DNA from: Porphyromonadaceae bacterium UBA4259
GTDB taxonomy: Bacteria > Bacteroidota > Bacteroidia > Bacteroidales > Muribaculaceae
Reading direction: 5' to 3'
Assembly: GCA_002396125.1 (NCBI GenBank)
Contig: DGWL01000029.1
Span: 1 to 17,724, forward strand
DNA: 17,724 bases
Shown: positions 1-8,183 of the stretch, one piece after another
Layout of the letters: the number at the start of each line of letters is the position of its first letter
Numbering within the stretch: position 1 is the stretch's first letter
The notes under the pieces: generated by a model
Seen by the model: the letters and a program-made list of their open reading frames with translations, nothing else
Databases searched by the model: none
Told to the model about the DNA's origin: nothing
Position numbers and translations under genes: made by a program

Positions 1-100
1 CAAAATAGGACTGGATGCCATAGAAGAGAACCCACAATGTGATGCCCGCAAGTGCGATGTAGCATGCAACTTTCAATGTTTTCAATGATGTTTGCTTCAT
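1..100 (-). CDS. N-terminus of a membrane protein, cut by the window edge
   Basis: Reading leftward from the ATG at 100-98 gives 33 uninterrupted codons to the edge, beginning MKQTSLKTLKVACY. A hydrophobic stretch at about residues 11-31 follows a short lysine-containing start, as in a membrane anchor or uncleaved signal. The promoter at 146-175 points at it and supports a real gene. Only the N-terminus is present, so the family and function cannot be stated. A 14-codon ORF (141-97) lies between promoter and start, and its TGA overlaps this ATG as ATGA, so translational coupling is possible. Confidence 0.6.
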   Translation of the reverse strand, partial: MKQTSLKTLKVACYIALAGITLWVLFYGIQSYF

Positions 101-145
101 GATGAAAAAGATATTAGTTGATGAATTGATTTGTTTTTCATGATG

Positions 146-175
146 CAAAGATATAGTTTATTTATCGTAAAACAA
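146..175 (-). promoter_or_regulatory. Bacteroidetes-type promoter for the left-edge gene
   Basis: On the minus strand a -7 box TATCTTTG (146-153) fits the TAnnTTTG consensus. A TTG -33 element (173-175) sits 19 bases upstream, the normal spacing for the primary sigma factor of Bacteroidetes. It faces the partial membrane-protein gene. Confidence 0.6.
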
Positions 176-396
176 TAAAAATACATTGATTTTTAATAAT
201 TTTTAATCATTTATCATGTGGTTAGGTGCCATGGTGTGTACTGTGTGATAACGCTATGCCCATCAGGCCTTACGTTGGCTGATGTGCAGTGGTGGTTCAC
301 TATCCTCCTCTACATCCTTGCCGCTGCTTGCAGTTGTGAAAAAATGGTGGGTGGTTAAAAAATACTATCAATGGATGTATATTGGAAATAATTGTG
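176..396. other. Divergent intergenic region, no gene supported
   Basis: The stretch between the left-edge promoter and the radical SAM promoter begins very AT-rich and becomes more mixed after about 215. I see no RNA gene, convincing terminator or repeat. One plus-strand frame reads a hydrophobic run (about 286-336) before a stop near 357 but has no good start. It could be a decayed fragment or chance. Confidence 0.4.
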
Positions 397-404
397 TAAC
401 TTTG
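397..404 (+). promoter_or_regulatory. -7 box just before the radical SAM gene
   Basis: TAACTTTG matches the Bacteroidetes -7 consensus and ends 7 bases before the ATG at 412, so the transcript would have almost no 5' leader. No clear -33 TTTG is found at the expected distance, which lowers confidence. Confidence 0.5.
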
Positions 405-411
405 CATCTAT

Positions 412-1491
412 ATGAATGAAAAGCTGCACATAGCACTTGAGGCTGCCAGGCAGGAGAACCGGCGATTGCGGCGAGAGCATCCGTTGGAACAATTGTTTTG
501 GGAATGCACGTTGCGTTGCAACCTGTCGTGCAGGCATTGCGGCAGCGACTGTGCCAAGGACTTGGCTGCCACCGAGATGCCACTCGACCATTTCCTGCCT
601 GTGCTTGATGAGATTGCCCGTCATCAAGACCCTGCACAGGTTATGGTGTCGACGGTGGGCGGTGAGCCGCTGGTGCGCCGTGATATTGTGGAGTGTGGCC
701 GCGAGATTAAGCGTCGTGGCTTCAGGTGGGGCTTGGTGACCAATGGTTATCTGCTCGATGAATCCATGATGCGTGCGCTTGATGAGGCTGGTGTTGATAG
801 CATAGCCATCGATCTTGATGGCACTCGTGAGCAACACAACTGGTTGCGCAACAACGCCCACAGCTACGACCGTGCACTGGAGGCCATTGGACACATGCGC
901 AAAGTGAAAGGTCTCACATGGGACGTGATAACCTGTGTACACTCACGCAATATCGACAGCCTTGACGCAATCAAGCAGCAACTCATCGATGCCGGAGTAA
1001 AATATTGGCGATGCTTCACTATCGTGCCTATGGGGCGAGCCGCAGGGCAAGACGACTTGCAGCTGAGCGATGCACAGTTTCGCGATTTGCTCAATTTTAT
1101 TGTCAAGACTCGCATGGAAGGCAAGATCGACCTGAACTACTCTTGCGAGGGTTTCTTGGGAGCCTATGAGGGGCTCGCGCGTGACTACATCTACTCCTGC
1201 GAGGCTGGGCTCACGGTGGCAAGCGTGCGCAGCGATGGTGCTATATCGGGTTGCTTGAGCATTCGCAGCGACTACAACCAGGGCAACATCTACCACGACA
1301 GCTTTTGGCAAGTGTGGCAAGAGCGCTTTGAGCGGTATCGCGATCGCGAGTGGATGCGCCGAGGGGTGTGCGAGCAGTGTGGGATGTGGCGCTACTGCCA
1401 GGGCAATGGCTTTCACTTGCGCGACGAAAACGGCGACCTGATGCTGTGTCACTACCGCCGCTTGAAAAATGTGAAATTAAATAAAAACTAG
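412..1491 (+). CDS. Radical SAM/SPASM peptide maturase-like enzyme
   Basis: A 359-residue radical SAM enzyme expected to cleave S-adenosylmethionine at a 4Fe-4S cluster and modify a protein or peptide. The cluster motif CxxxCxxC is C36, C40 and C43, with extra cysteines at 32 and 47. GGEP at 83-86 is the usual SAM-contacting GGE-type motif. The last 90 residues carry further cysteines, including a CEQC pair and a final MLCHYRR, fitting a SPASM domain with auxiliary clusters, as in RiPP and protein maturases. The ATG at 412 follows the -7 box. The lipoprotein gene 76 bases downstream is the obvious substrate candidate; the pair resembles the 'rSAM/lipoprotein system' known from Bacteroidales (family name recalled, not searched). 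The type of modification cannot be read from the sequence. Confidence 0.88.
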   Translation: MNEKLHIALEAARQENRRLRREHPLEQLFWECTLRCNLSCRHCGSDCAKDLAATEMPLDHFLPVLDEIARHQDPAQVMVSTVGGEPLVRRDIVECGREIKRRGFRWGLVTNGYLLDESMMRALDEAGVDSIAIDLDGTREQHNWLRNNAHSYDRALEAIGHMRKVKGLTWDVITCVHSRNIDSLDAIKQQLIDAGVKYWRCFTIVPMGRAAGQDDLQLSDAQFRDLLNFIVKTRMEGKIDLNYSCEGFLGAYEGLARDYIYSCEAGLTVASVRSDGAISGCLSIRSDYNQGNIYHDSFWQVWQERFERYRDREWMRRGVCEQCGMWRYCQGNGFHLRDENGDLMLCHYRRLKNVKLNKN

Positions 1492-1567
1492 CGCTCTGAA
1501 GGCACTGAACAAGCTTTCTCTCTCGCTTAATCGCTTTTTTGTGACAACACTTAATACTATTAATATT

Positions 1568-2137
1568 ATGAAGAAAAACAATAACAATCGTGGCAAGGCT
1601 GCCATTGGAGCTGTGCTGGCGGCCGGGATGACTGCCGGAGCAATCACAGCCGGTTGCGGTAAAGCCGCTCAGCCCACAACAGCCACTCCGGTTCAGCCTC
1701 AAGAGGCCAACGTGGAACTCACCGCTGCCGACAAGGTGGTGATTGATGGCAGGGAGGTGCAACTGGGAGACGACGAGACCCGCGAGCCGCGTCGAGATGT
1801 GGCCAAGCCAATGTATGGCGTGCGTCCCAATCCCATCCGTCTGCTCTACGGCCCTCGTCCCAATCCACGTGTCAATCCATTGCCTGCCGACGATAATCAG
1901 CCGGCATCAATTGAGCCTCGCGTTATTGAGGTGGTTGCCGCAACTCTCAATGTGCAGCCACGCAGCGTGAAGGTGATGTCGAGCCTGAGCAAGGACCTCA
2001 AGCTTGATGCCGAGAAAAAGAAGCAACTGAAAGAAGCCCTTGAACGCCGCTTTGAGGTGGTGATTCCCGACGACCAGTTCAATGCCGCTCGCACCGTGGG
2101 CGACCTTGTGAACTGCATTGGGGTGCTCAAGTTTTGA
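1568..2137 (+). CDS. Lipoprotein with YG-RPNP repeats and a degenerate ACP-like domain; candidate rSAM substrate
   Basis: A 189-residue protein from ATG 1568; a GTG at 1541 is possible but would add residues ahead of a normal signal peptide. A basic N-terminus, a hydrophobic segment (11-29) and lipobox ITAGC with C30 predict a lipid-anchored envelope protein. A low-complexity linker follows. The motif YGVRPNP (83-89) recurs as YGPRPNP (94-100), next to RVNPLP. Residues about 118-185 read like an acyl carrier protein: SSLSKDLKLD, then an amphipathic helix, FEVVIPDD, and TVGDLVNCI. The usual DSL phosphopantetheine site is replaced by D147-A148-E149, so it should not carry an acyl arm. It lies directly downstream of the radical SAM gene and is probably co-transcribed with it. 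The repeat is the best guess for the modified region; this is inference. Confidence 0.8.
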   Translation: MKKNNNNRGKAAIGAVLAAGMTAGAITAGCGKAAQPTTATPVQPQEANVELTAADKVVIDGREVQLGDDETREPRRDVAKPMYGVRPNPIRLLYGPRPNPRVNPLPADDNQPASIEPRVIEVVAATLNVQPRSVKVMSSLSKDLKLDAEKKKQLKEALERRFEVVIPDDQFNAARTVGDLVNCIGVLKF

Positions 2138-2229
2138 TTAGGTGTCTCATGCATCGAGCTTCACGGTAGAGGCCTGAAACAATTTTCTTGGGCCGGGTTC
2201 GTTATATAATTATATTATAAACGTTGATA

Positions 2230-2237
2230 TAACTTTG
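2230..2237 (+). promoter_or_regulatory. -7 box before the T9SS cargo gene
   Basis: TAACTTTG fits TAnnTTTG and ends 6 bases before the ATG at 2244, the same arrangement as at the radical SAM gene. No good -33 element is seen at 19-21 bases upstream. Confidence 0.5.
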
Positions 2238-2243
2238 CAAGTT

Positions 2244-3593
2244 ATGAAGATATCAAAATGCTTACTTCTCGCGGCTATTGCCATGACCGCGGCAGTGGCA
2301 AGTGCTCAGGTGTCGTTCTTGGGCAACAGTCGCGAGGTGTGGGAAGAGACGCCTGCGGCAACAACAGGCCTCAACCGCCTCTATGTGCTCTATGATGTGC
2401 AGGGGGTGTCGATGATGTACACCGCAACCACCTATCCCGATGAGGTCACATGGCTGCAGTTTGGCGAGCAGGGTGGGGCTTATGCAACCGAGGTCACAGG
2501 AATCGTGCGCTCGGGAAATGTGACAACTATGCCGCAAGTGCAAGCCAACTGTGGCTATATTATCGAGGAAGGCACCAACCGCACCTATGTGTGGGTGGTC
2601 GACTATAGCACCTATAGGCTTAAATTGAACGGTGTCAGTATCGACCCCGAGAGCGATTGCGGCACCACAACAATCCACGTCGACGGCAGTGGCGGAGATA
2701 TTGAGTATTTCACCATCAATGGTGGCCGTCGTGTGCTTGACCGCCAAGTCAAGATAAAATACAATAACCTCACGTGGGATGCCGACAACCTTCGTTGGAC
2801 TGAGACACCTGTTGAGGAATCACAGGAAACACTTAAGAGTACGATGGCTGTACCGGCTCCCTATTGCAACACCACCTTCACAGTCGAGGGCGACAGGTTT
2901 CTTGAGTATTGGAACGAAGAAATTCAACGCAAAACAACCGACACTTACCAGACCGTTGCCATCAACGTTGAGGTAAACGCTGTTCAGGAAGAGCGCGACA
3001 ACGATAATGAGCAGAAGACCGACGGTTCCTACTTGGGCGGCTCGGCACCTGCCCACATCACTTTCACGGCCTATTGCACCGATGCCGTCACATTCAAAGA
3101 ATGGCAAGTGAGCGACACCCAGGAATTTACCAATCTGCTCATGACCTTCTCGCAGGACGAGGTCGACTACACCTTTGAGGAAGCCGGCACAACCTATTGG
3201 CGCTTCTATGGTGCCAACAGCGACGGCTCTTGCGAATACTTTGGCGATCCCATAACCGTGAACATCGGCGAGAGTGTGTTGTTGTGCCCCAATATCTTCT
3301 CTCCAGGCACCACCGAGGGGGTGAACGATGTGTGGAAAGTGTCCTACAAGTCGATTACCGAGTTCCATTGCTGGATATTCAACCGCTGGGGTAACCAGAT
3401 TATCGAGTTTACCGACCCCTCTCAGGGCTGGGATGGCACTTACAAGGGCAAGCAAGTCCCTGCCGGTGTGTATTTCTATGTGATTCGTGCCAAAGGCAGT
3501 GATGGCAAGGAATACAAGCTCAGTGGCGACATCAACATCTTGCGTTACAAGCGCCATGAAGTGCCTAGCGCAACCGATGACCCCGAGTTGTAA
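2244..3593 (+). CDS. Secreted protein with T9SS type-B (gliding-motility) C-terminal domain
   Basis: A 449-residue exported protein. Residues 1-22 form a signal peptide ending ASAQ. The middle of the protein is not recognised. Residues about 271-345 look like an Ig/PKD-like beta-sandwich (FTAYCTDAV through GDPITVNIG). From about 347 the protein has the type-B sorting signature: CPNIFSPG, then NDVW, FNRWGN, GWDGTYKGKQVPAGVYFY and a final INILR. Such domains direct passage through the type IX secretion system to the cell surface or medium. A TTG at 2235 is in frame but lies inside the -7 box, so ATG 2244 is used. The ligand or enzymatic activity is unknown. It is flanked by envelope genes on both sides. 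Confidence 0.85.
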   Translation: MKISKCLLLAAIAMTAAVASAQVSFLGNSREVWEETPAATTGLNRLYVLYDVQGVSMMYTATTYPDEVTWLQFGEQGGAYATEVTGIVRSGNVTTMPQVQANCGYIIEEGTNRTYVWVVDYSTYRLKLNGVSIDPESDCGTTTIHVDGSGGDIEYFTINGGRRVLDRQVKIKYNNLTWDADNLRWTETPVEESQETLKSTMAVPAPYCNTTFTVEGDRFLEYWNEEIQRKTTDTYQTVAINVEVNAVQEERDNDNEQKTDGSYLGGSAPAHITFTAYCTDAVTFKEWQVSDTQEFTNLLMTFSQDEVDYTFEEAGTTYWRFYGANSDGSCEYFGDPITVNIGESVLLCPNIFSPGTTEGVNDVWKVSYKSITEFHCWIFNRWGNQIIEFTDPSQGWDGTYKGKQVPAGVYFYVIRAKGSDGKEYKLSGDINILRYKRHEVPSATDDPEL

Positions 3594-3738
3594 CAAGTGA
3601 ACAAGGCGATACTCTCGGCAGAAAACAGATAATAGAATTTAGATAACAGAATACAGTTAATAAACTCAAGTCGTAGACTTTGAGATTGCGAAACACATTG
3701 TGGTGTGAAACGACACTGTGTGATAACAGATAACAAGT

Positions 3739-4677
3739 ATGAAATATATCAAGTCTTTATTAGTGATTGCAACAATGTGTGCTGTGGCGCTAGGTAGTAG
3801 CGCGCAGCGCATGAGTGACCGATTCATGACAGTGGCATCGCCCGACGTGCCGGCTGCGATGACCTTTTGCGGCGACCATGTGAATCTCGACCGCATCGAC
3901 ATGGCCGAGCGACTCGACCGCGAGCTCATCACAACCATCTATGGCCAAACCACCACATCGCTAATTATCAAGCGTGCCAACCGCTTGTTTCCCCGCTTGA
4001 TTGAGATATTAAAGGAGAATAACATGCCCGAGGACCTCATCTACCTTGCTGTTGCCGAGAGTTCTCTTGATATTAACGCCGTTTCACCGGCTAAGGCTGC
4101 AGGCATTTGGCAATTCATGCCAGCCACCGGTAAGCAATATGGGCTTGAGGTGAATGACGACGTTGACGAGCGCTTCGACCCCGAGAAGGAGACTGTGGCC
4201 GCTTGCAAATATCTGCGCGGAGCCTATTCCCGTTATGGCAACTGGGCAACGGTGTGCGCCAGCTACAATGCCGGCATGGGCAAGATTTCGTCGGAACTCT
4301 CCAGCCAGCAGGTGAACACGTCGTTCGATCTGCGCTTGGTTAACGAGACATCACGTTATGTGTTCCGCATCCTGGCCTACAAGCTGTTCCTTCAGGACCC
4401 CAAGCAATATGGCTATCGCTTGCGCTCAAGCCAGCTATATCAGCCCATCGACTGCGACATCGAGGAGGTGAGCACACCGGTGGCAAGCTGGGTGACATGG
4501 GCCAAGGAGCATGGCCTCACTTATGCGCAATTGCGCGATGCCAACCCTTGGATTCGCAGCACCAAGCTCCCCAACGCCTCAGGCAAGGTTTACATGGTGA
4601 AAGTGCCTAAGCAAGAATCGCTTTATCGCAGCAAAGCGGGAAACACTGTTTATAACAAGAATTGGGTGGTGGATTAG
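3739..4677 (+). CDS. Membrane/periplasmic lytic transglycosylase (SLT domain, MltD-like)
   Basis: A 312-residue peptidoglycan lytic transglycosylase, expected to cut the MurNAc-GlcNAc bond with formation of anhydro-MurNAc. A signal peptide ends at SSAQ (about 23). The SLT core spans about 80-215. The catalytic glutamate is E107 in AVAESSLD, followed by SPAKAAGIWQFMPATGKQYG (116-135) and ASYNAGMGKI (174-183). The tail (about 250-290) resembles a worn LysM-type module: WAKEHGLTYAQLRDANPWI and a final VYMVKVP. That would make it a short MltD relative with one weak wall-binding repeat. It is the first gene of a tight run; uvrA starts 3 bases after its stop. No consensus promoter is seen; a near-match at 3674-3682 has one base too many between TA and TTTG. 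Confidence 0.88.
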   Translation: MKYIKSLLVIATMCAVALGSSAQRMSDRFMTVASPDVPAAMTFCGDHVNLDRIDMAERLDRELITTIYGQTTTSLIIKRANRLFPRLIEILKENNMPEDLIYLAVAESSLDINAVSPAKAAGIWQFMPATGKQYGLEVNDDVDERFDPEKETVAACKYLRGAYSRYGNWATVCASYNAGMGKISSELSSQQVNTSFDLRLVNETSRYVFRILAYKLFLQDPKQYGYRLRSSQLYQPIDCDIEEVSTPVASWVTWAKEHGLTYAQLRDANPWIRSTKLPNASGKVYMVKVPKQESLYRSKAGNTVYNKNWVVD

Positions 4678-4680
4678 TTC

Positions 4681-7512
4681 ATGAAATTTAACGGAAAAGA
4701 AACCGACTGCGTGAGCGTGCTGGGTGCGCGCGTGCACAATCTGAAGAATATTGACGTGGACTTGCCTCACTACAAGCTGAGTGTTATCACCGGCTTGAGT
4801 GGCAGTGGCAAGTCGTCGTTGGCTTTCGACACCATCTTTGCCGAGGGGCAGCGACGCTATCTCGAGACGTTCTCGAGCTATGCCCGCAACATGCTGGGGG
4901 TGCTTGAGCGTCCCGATGTTGATAAAATCTCGGGACTGAATCCCGTGATTTCAATAGGGCAGAAGACCACCAACAAGAATCCCCGCTCAACGGTGGGAAC
5001 CACCACCGAGGTCTATGACTACCTGCGACTGCTTTTTGCACGCGCCAGCGATGCCTATAGCTACCTCTCGGGCGAGAAGATGGTGAAATACTCTCTCGAC
5101 AAGATTCTTGCGCTCATTCTCGAGCGCTTCGACGGCAAGAAGATTTACCTGCTTGCGCCGCTGGTAAAGGGGCGCAAGGGACACTATAAGGACCTCTTTG
5201 AGCAACTGCGCAAGAAAGGCTACCTCAATGTGCGTGTCGATGGCGAGATGCGTGAGATAACATTCGGCATGAAACTCGACCGCTATCGCAACCACGACGT
5301 GGAGCTGGTGGTCGACCGCCTCAAGGTGGCGCATAAGGACGAGGCGCGCCTGCGCGACACTATCAACACCTGCTTCAAGCAGGGCGACGGGCAGTTGCTC
5401 GTGATGGATGCCGAGACACAGGCTGTGGAGCACTACAGCCGTTCGCTCATGGACCCCGCCACTGGATTGTCCTATGCCGAGCCGGCTCCTCACAGCTTCT
5501 CTTTCAACTCACCACAAGGTGCCTGCCCCAAGTGCAAGGGGTTGGGCTATGTGAACCTCATCGACAAGGAGAAGATTATGCCCGACCCGTCGCTCTCAAT
5601 TCGCGCGGGCGGCATCACAACATTGGGAAAATACAAGAACTCACTCATCTTTTGGCAGATTCAGGCAATCTGCGAAAAATATGGAGCGTCGATCGACACG
5701 CCCTTGAAGGAGCTTCCCGAGGAGGCTATCGACGACATCATGAACGGCACCGATGAACGACTGAACATAAAAACCGAGACGCTCAGCACAAGCAACTATT
5801 TTCTCAGCTACGACGGATTGGTCAAGTATATCGAGATGCAACAGAGCGAGAATGCCACCTCCAAGGCACAAAAGTGGGCCGGGCAGTTCTTCTCGCGCAC
5901 GGTGTGTCCTGAGTGCCACGGCGACAGGCTGAACAAGGTGGCGCTCCATTTTCGTCTGGCAGGCAAGAACATTGCCGAGCTGGCACGCATGGACATCGCC
6001 GAGCTGCGCGACTGGATGCTCGATCTCAAGAACATGCTTCCCGAGCGGCAATGGGCTATTGCCGAGGAAGTGGTGAAAGAAATAAACAGCCGCTTGAGTT
6101 TCATGCTCGACGTGGGGCTCGACTATGTGTCGCTCAACCGCAGCAGTGCATCGCTGTCGGGAGGCGAGAGCCAGCGCATCAGGCTGGCAACACAGATTGG
6201 CTCACAGCTGGTGAACGTGCTCTACATCCTCGACGAGCCCAGCATTGGCCTGCATCAGCGCGACAACCAGCGGCTCATCAACTCGCTCAAGCAATTGCGC
6301 GACGAGGGCAACACCATCGTGGTGGTGGAGCATGACCGCGACATGATGCTCGAAGCCGACTATGTGGTCGACATCGGTCCCAAGGCGGGTCGACGAGGCG
6401 GCAATGTGGTCTTTGCAGGCACTCCCAAGCAGCTGCTCAAGGCCGACACCATCACCGCCCGCTATCTTAATGGCCAGGCGCAAATCGAAATCCCCGCCGA
6501 GCGCCGCACCGGCAACGGCAAGAAGATTGTGCTGCGCGGCTGTTGCGGCAACAACCTCAAGAATGTGGATGTCGAAATTCCACTGGGCACTTTCATTTGT
6601 GTCACGGGAGTCAGTGGCAGTGGCAAGTCGTCGCTCATCAATGGCACTTTGCAGCCCATCTTGAGCCAGAAGTTTTACCGCTCGCTCACCGAACCCTTGC
6701 CCTACGGCTCGATTGAGGGCTTGGAAAACGTCGATAAGGTCGTCACCGTCGACCAGTCACCGCTGGGGCGCACACCGCGCTCTAATGCCGTGACCTATAC
6801 CAACATCTTTACCGACATCCGCAACCTTTTTGTCAACCTGCCCGAGGCTAAGATTCGCGGTTACAAGCCTGGACGATTCTCGTTCAACACCAGTGGCGGG
6901 CGTTGCGAGGCTTGCAAAGGCAACGGCTACAAGACGGTGGAGATGAACTTCCTGCCCGATGTGCTCGTGCCGTGCGAGGCTTGTGGCGGCAAGCGCTACA
7001 ATCGCGAGACGCTCGAGGTGAGATTCAAGGGCAAGTCAATTGCCGACGTTCTCGACATGACCATCAATCAGGCGGTAGAGTTCTTTGAGGCCATTCCCGG
7101 ACTGTTGCACAAAATCAAGGTGCTGCAAGACGTGGGATTGGGCTACATCAAGCTGGGGCAGCCCTCGAGCACTCTCTCGGGCGGTGAGAGCCAGCGCGTG
7201 AAACTTGCCGCCGAGCTCTCGAAGAAAGACACCGGTAAAACTGTTTACATCCTCGATGAGCCCACAACCGGCCTGCACTTCGAGGATATCAAGATTTTGC
7301 TTGGAGTGCTCAATCGCCTTGTGGCTAAAGGTAACACCGTCATTGTTATTGAGCATAACATGGACGTCATCAAGTGTGCCGACTACATCATCGACATGGG
7401 CCCCGAGGGAGGTCGTGGTGGGGGAGAGGTGGTTGCAACAGGCACCCCCGAGCAAGTGGCACAGAGCAGCCAGTCGATCACCGCACGCTATCTTAAAGAT
7501 GAATTGAAATGA
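4681..7512 (+). CDS. uvrA: UvrA, excinuclease ABC subunit A
   Basis: A 943-residue, full-length UvrA, the damage-recognition ATPase of nucleotide excision repair that loads UvrB onto lesions. Walker A motifs are GLSGSGKSS (38-46) and GVSGSGKSS (643-651). ABC signatures LSGGESQR are at 492-499 and 832-839, each followed by an ILDEP Walker B. The C-terminal zinc module is complete (C742, C745, C765, C768). In the N-terminal zinc module only the second CXXC remains (C282, C285); where E. coli UvrA has the first pair this protein reads LMDPATGLSYAEPAPHSF. I believe this is shared by a common Bacteroidota subfamily rather than being damage. The gene is translationally coupled downstream (ATGA overlap). 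It may be one of two uvrA copies in the genome, which cannot be judged here. Confidence 0.96.
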   Translation: MKFNGKETDCVSVLGARVHNLKNIDVDLPHYKLSVITGLSGSGKSSLAFDTIFAEGQRRYLETFSSYARNMLGVLERPDVDKISGLNPVISIGQKTTNKNPRSTVGTTTEVYDYLRLLFARASDAYSYLSGEKMVKYSLDKILALILERFDGKKIYLLAPLVKGRKGHYKDLFEQLRKKGYLNVRVDGEMREITFGMKLDRYRNHDVELVVDRLKVAHKDEARLRDTINTCFKQGDGQLLVMDAETQAVEHYSRSLMDPATGLSYAEPAPHSFSFNSPQGACPKCKGLGYVNLIDKEKIMPDPSLSIRAGGITTLGKYKNSLIFWQIQAICEKYGASIDTPLKELPEEAIDDIMNGTDERLNIKTETLSTSNYFLSYDGLVKYIEMQQSENATSKAQKWAGQFFSRTVCPECHGDRLNKVALHFRLAGKNIAELARMDIAELRDWMLDLKNMLPERQWAIAEEVVKEINSRLSFMLDVGLDYVSLNRSSASLSGGESQRIRLATQIGSQLVNVLYILDEPSIGLHQRDNQRLINSLKQLRDEGNTIVVVEHDRDMMLEADYVVDIGPKAGRRGGNVVFAGTPKQLLKADTITARYLNGQAQIEIPAERRTGNGKKIVLRGCCGNNLKNVDVEIPLGTFICVTGVSGSGKSSLINGTLQPILSQKFYRSLTEPLPYGSIEGLENVDKVVTVDQSPLGRTPRSNAVTYTNIFTDIRNLFVNLPEAKIRGYKPGRFSFNTSGGRCEACKGNGYKTVEMNFLPDVLVPCEACGGKRYNRETLEVRFKGKSIADVLDMTINQAVEFFEAIPGLLHKIKVLQDVGLGYIKLGQPSSTLSGGESQRVKLAAELSKKDTGKTVYILDEPTTGLHFEDIKILLGVLNRLVAKGNTVIVIEHNMDVIKCADYIIDMGPEGGRGGGEVVATGTPEQVAQSSQSITARYLKDELK

Positions 7513-8183
7513 CACTGCGCAAGATTATAATACCCGCAATGCTGTTGGCTATCGCAGTTTTACTAAGCCTTGATGCCATGGCACAAGGGCGAATAGCACG
7601 CATTAAGCAGGGGATTTTCCTTTACAGCAACTGGGATGCGCCATACCTTACTCTTGACACGTGTCTCGACATGACAATCACCGAGGCTAAGATTTCTGAC
7701 ACAGTCACCTGGTATGGTCGCAATTATCCTGTGGTTGAGATTGGTCCTGGAGCTTTTCGTGGGTGTAGCAACCTTGTCGTGCTTGATGTGGGAAGCATGA
7801 CAGGTTCTTTTCTTAAAGGAGCCTTCTTTGACTGTCCAAACCTTAAGGTAATCAAGGTTGGCAGAAAAGAGCCGCCAAAGTTCGGGAACAATCATCCCTT
7901 CTATGGTGGAAATTGGGACGAAATCATCGAGCCTTATCACACTCTCACCACCATCATTGTGGTGCCCGAGGGGTGTGAGGAGGCTTATCGCAATGCGCCG
8001 GGCTGGAAGGAATTTAAAGTCATCCAGTCGCACATGCCCGATGGCACCGAACTGCAAATAGATGAGATAGATGTTCAAATCAATAATTTGGAGAGTGAGT
8101 TGAGGAGAACTCAAGAGAAAGAGCGTCGACTATTAATTGAAATAGAGGCCTTGCGACGCGCTAAGGCTACAAATCATCAATAG
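7509..8183 (+). CDS. Secreted BspA-like leucine-rich repeat protein with coiled-coil tail
   Basis: A 224-residue exported protein whose ATG overlaps the uvrA stop (ATGA). A signal peptide covers residues 1-26 (ending DAMAQ). Two LRR_5/BspA-type units are visible: IGPGAFRGCSNLVVLDVG (78-95) and LKGAFFDCPNLKVIKVG (102-118). Then comes VVPEGCEEAYRNAPGWKEF (151-169), a sequence typical of BspA-like proteins. Residues about 183-220 are highly charged and heptad-like, predicting a coiled coil. The role is probably binding at the envelope; no enzyme motif is seen. Its 3' end overlaps the converging kinase gene by 17 bases. Operon linkage to uvrA looks positional rather than functional. Confidence 0.8.
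   Translation: MTLRKIIIPAMLLAIAVLLSLDAMAQGRIARIKQGIFLYSNWDAPYLTLDTCLDMTITEAKISDTVTWYGRNYPVVEIGPGAFRGCSNLVVLDVGSMTGSFLKGAFFDCPNLKVIKVGRKEPPKFGNNHPFYGGNWDEIIEPYHTLTTIIVVPEGCEEAYRNAPGWKEFKVIQSHMPDGTELQIDEIDVQINNLESELRRTQEKERRLLIEIEALRRAKATNHQ

Noticed and set aside
286..357. Hydrophobic plus-strand frame before the radical SAM gene
   Set aside because: It has no proper start or ribosome site and is short; it could be a gene remnant but this cannot be supported.
1541..1567. GTG start for the lipoprotein
   Set aside because: It adds nine residues ahead of a normal basic signal start; ATG 1568 fits better.
2235..2243. TTG start for the T9SS cargo protein
   Set aside because: The TTG is part of the -7 box; ATG 2244 gives a clean signal peptide.
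2820..3596. 258-codon ORF antisense to the T9SS cargo gene
   Set aside because: It is a shadow of the real gene in a GC-rich region, without signals or a recognisable product.
3674..3682. TAGACTTTG as -7 box for the lytic transglycosylase
   Set aside because: It has three bases between TA and TTTG instead of two, and no -33 partner was found.
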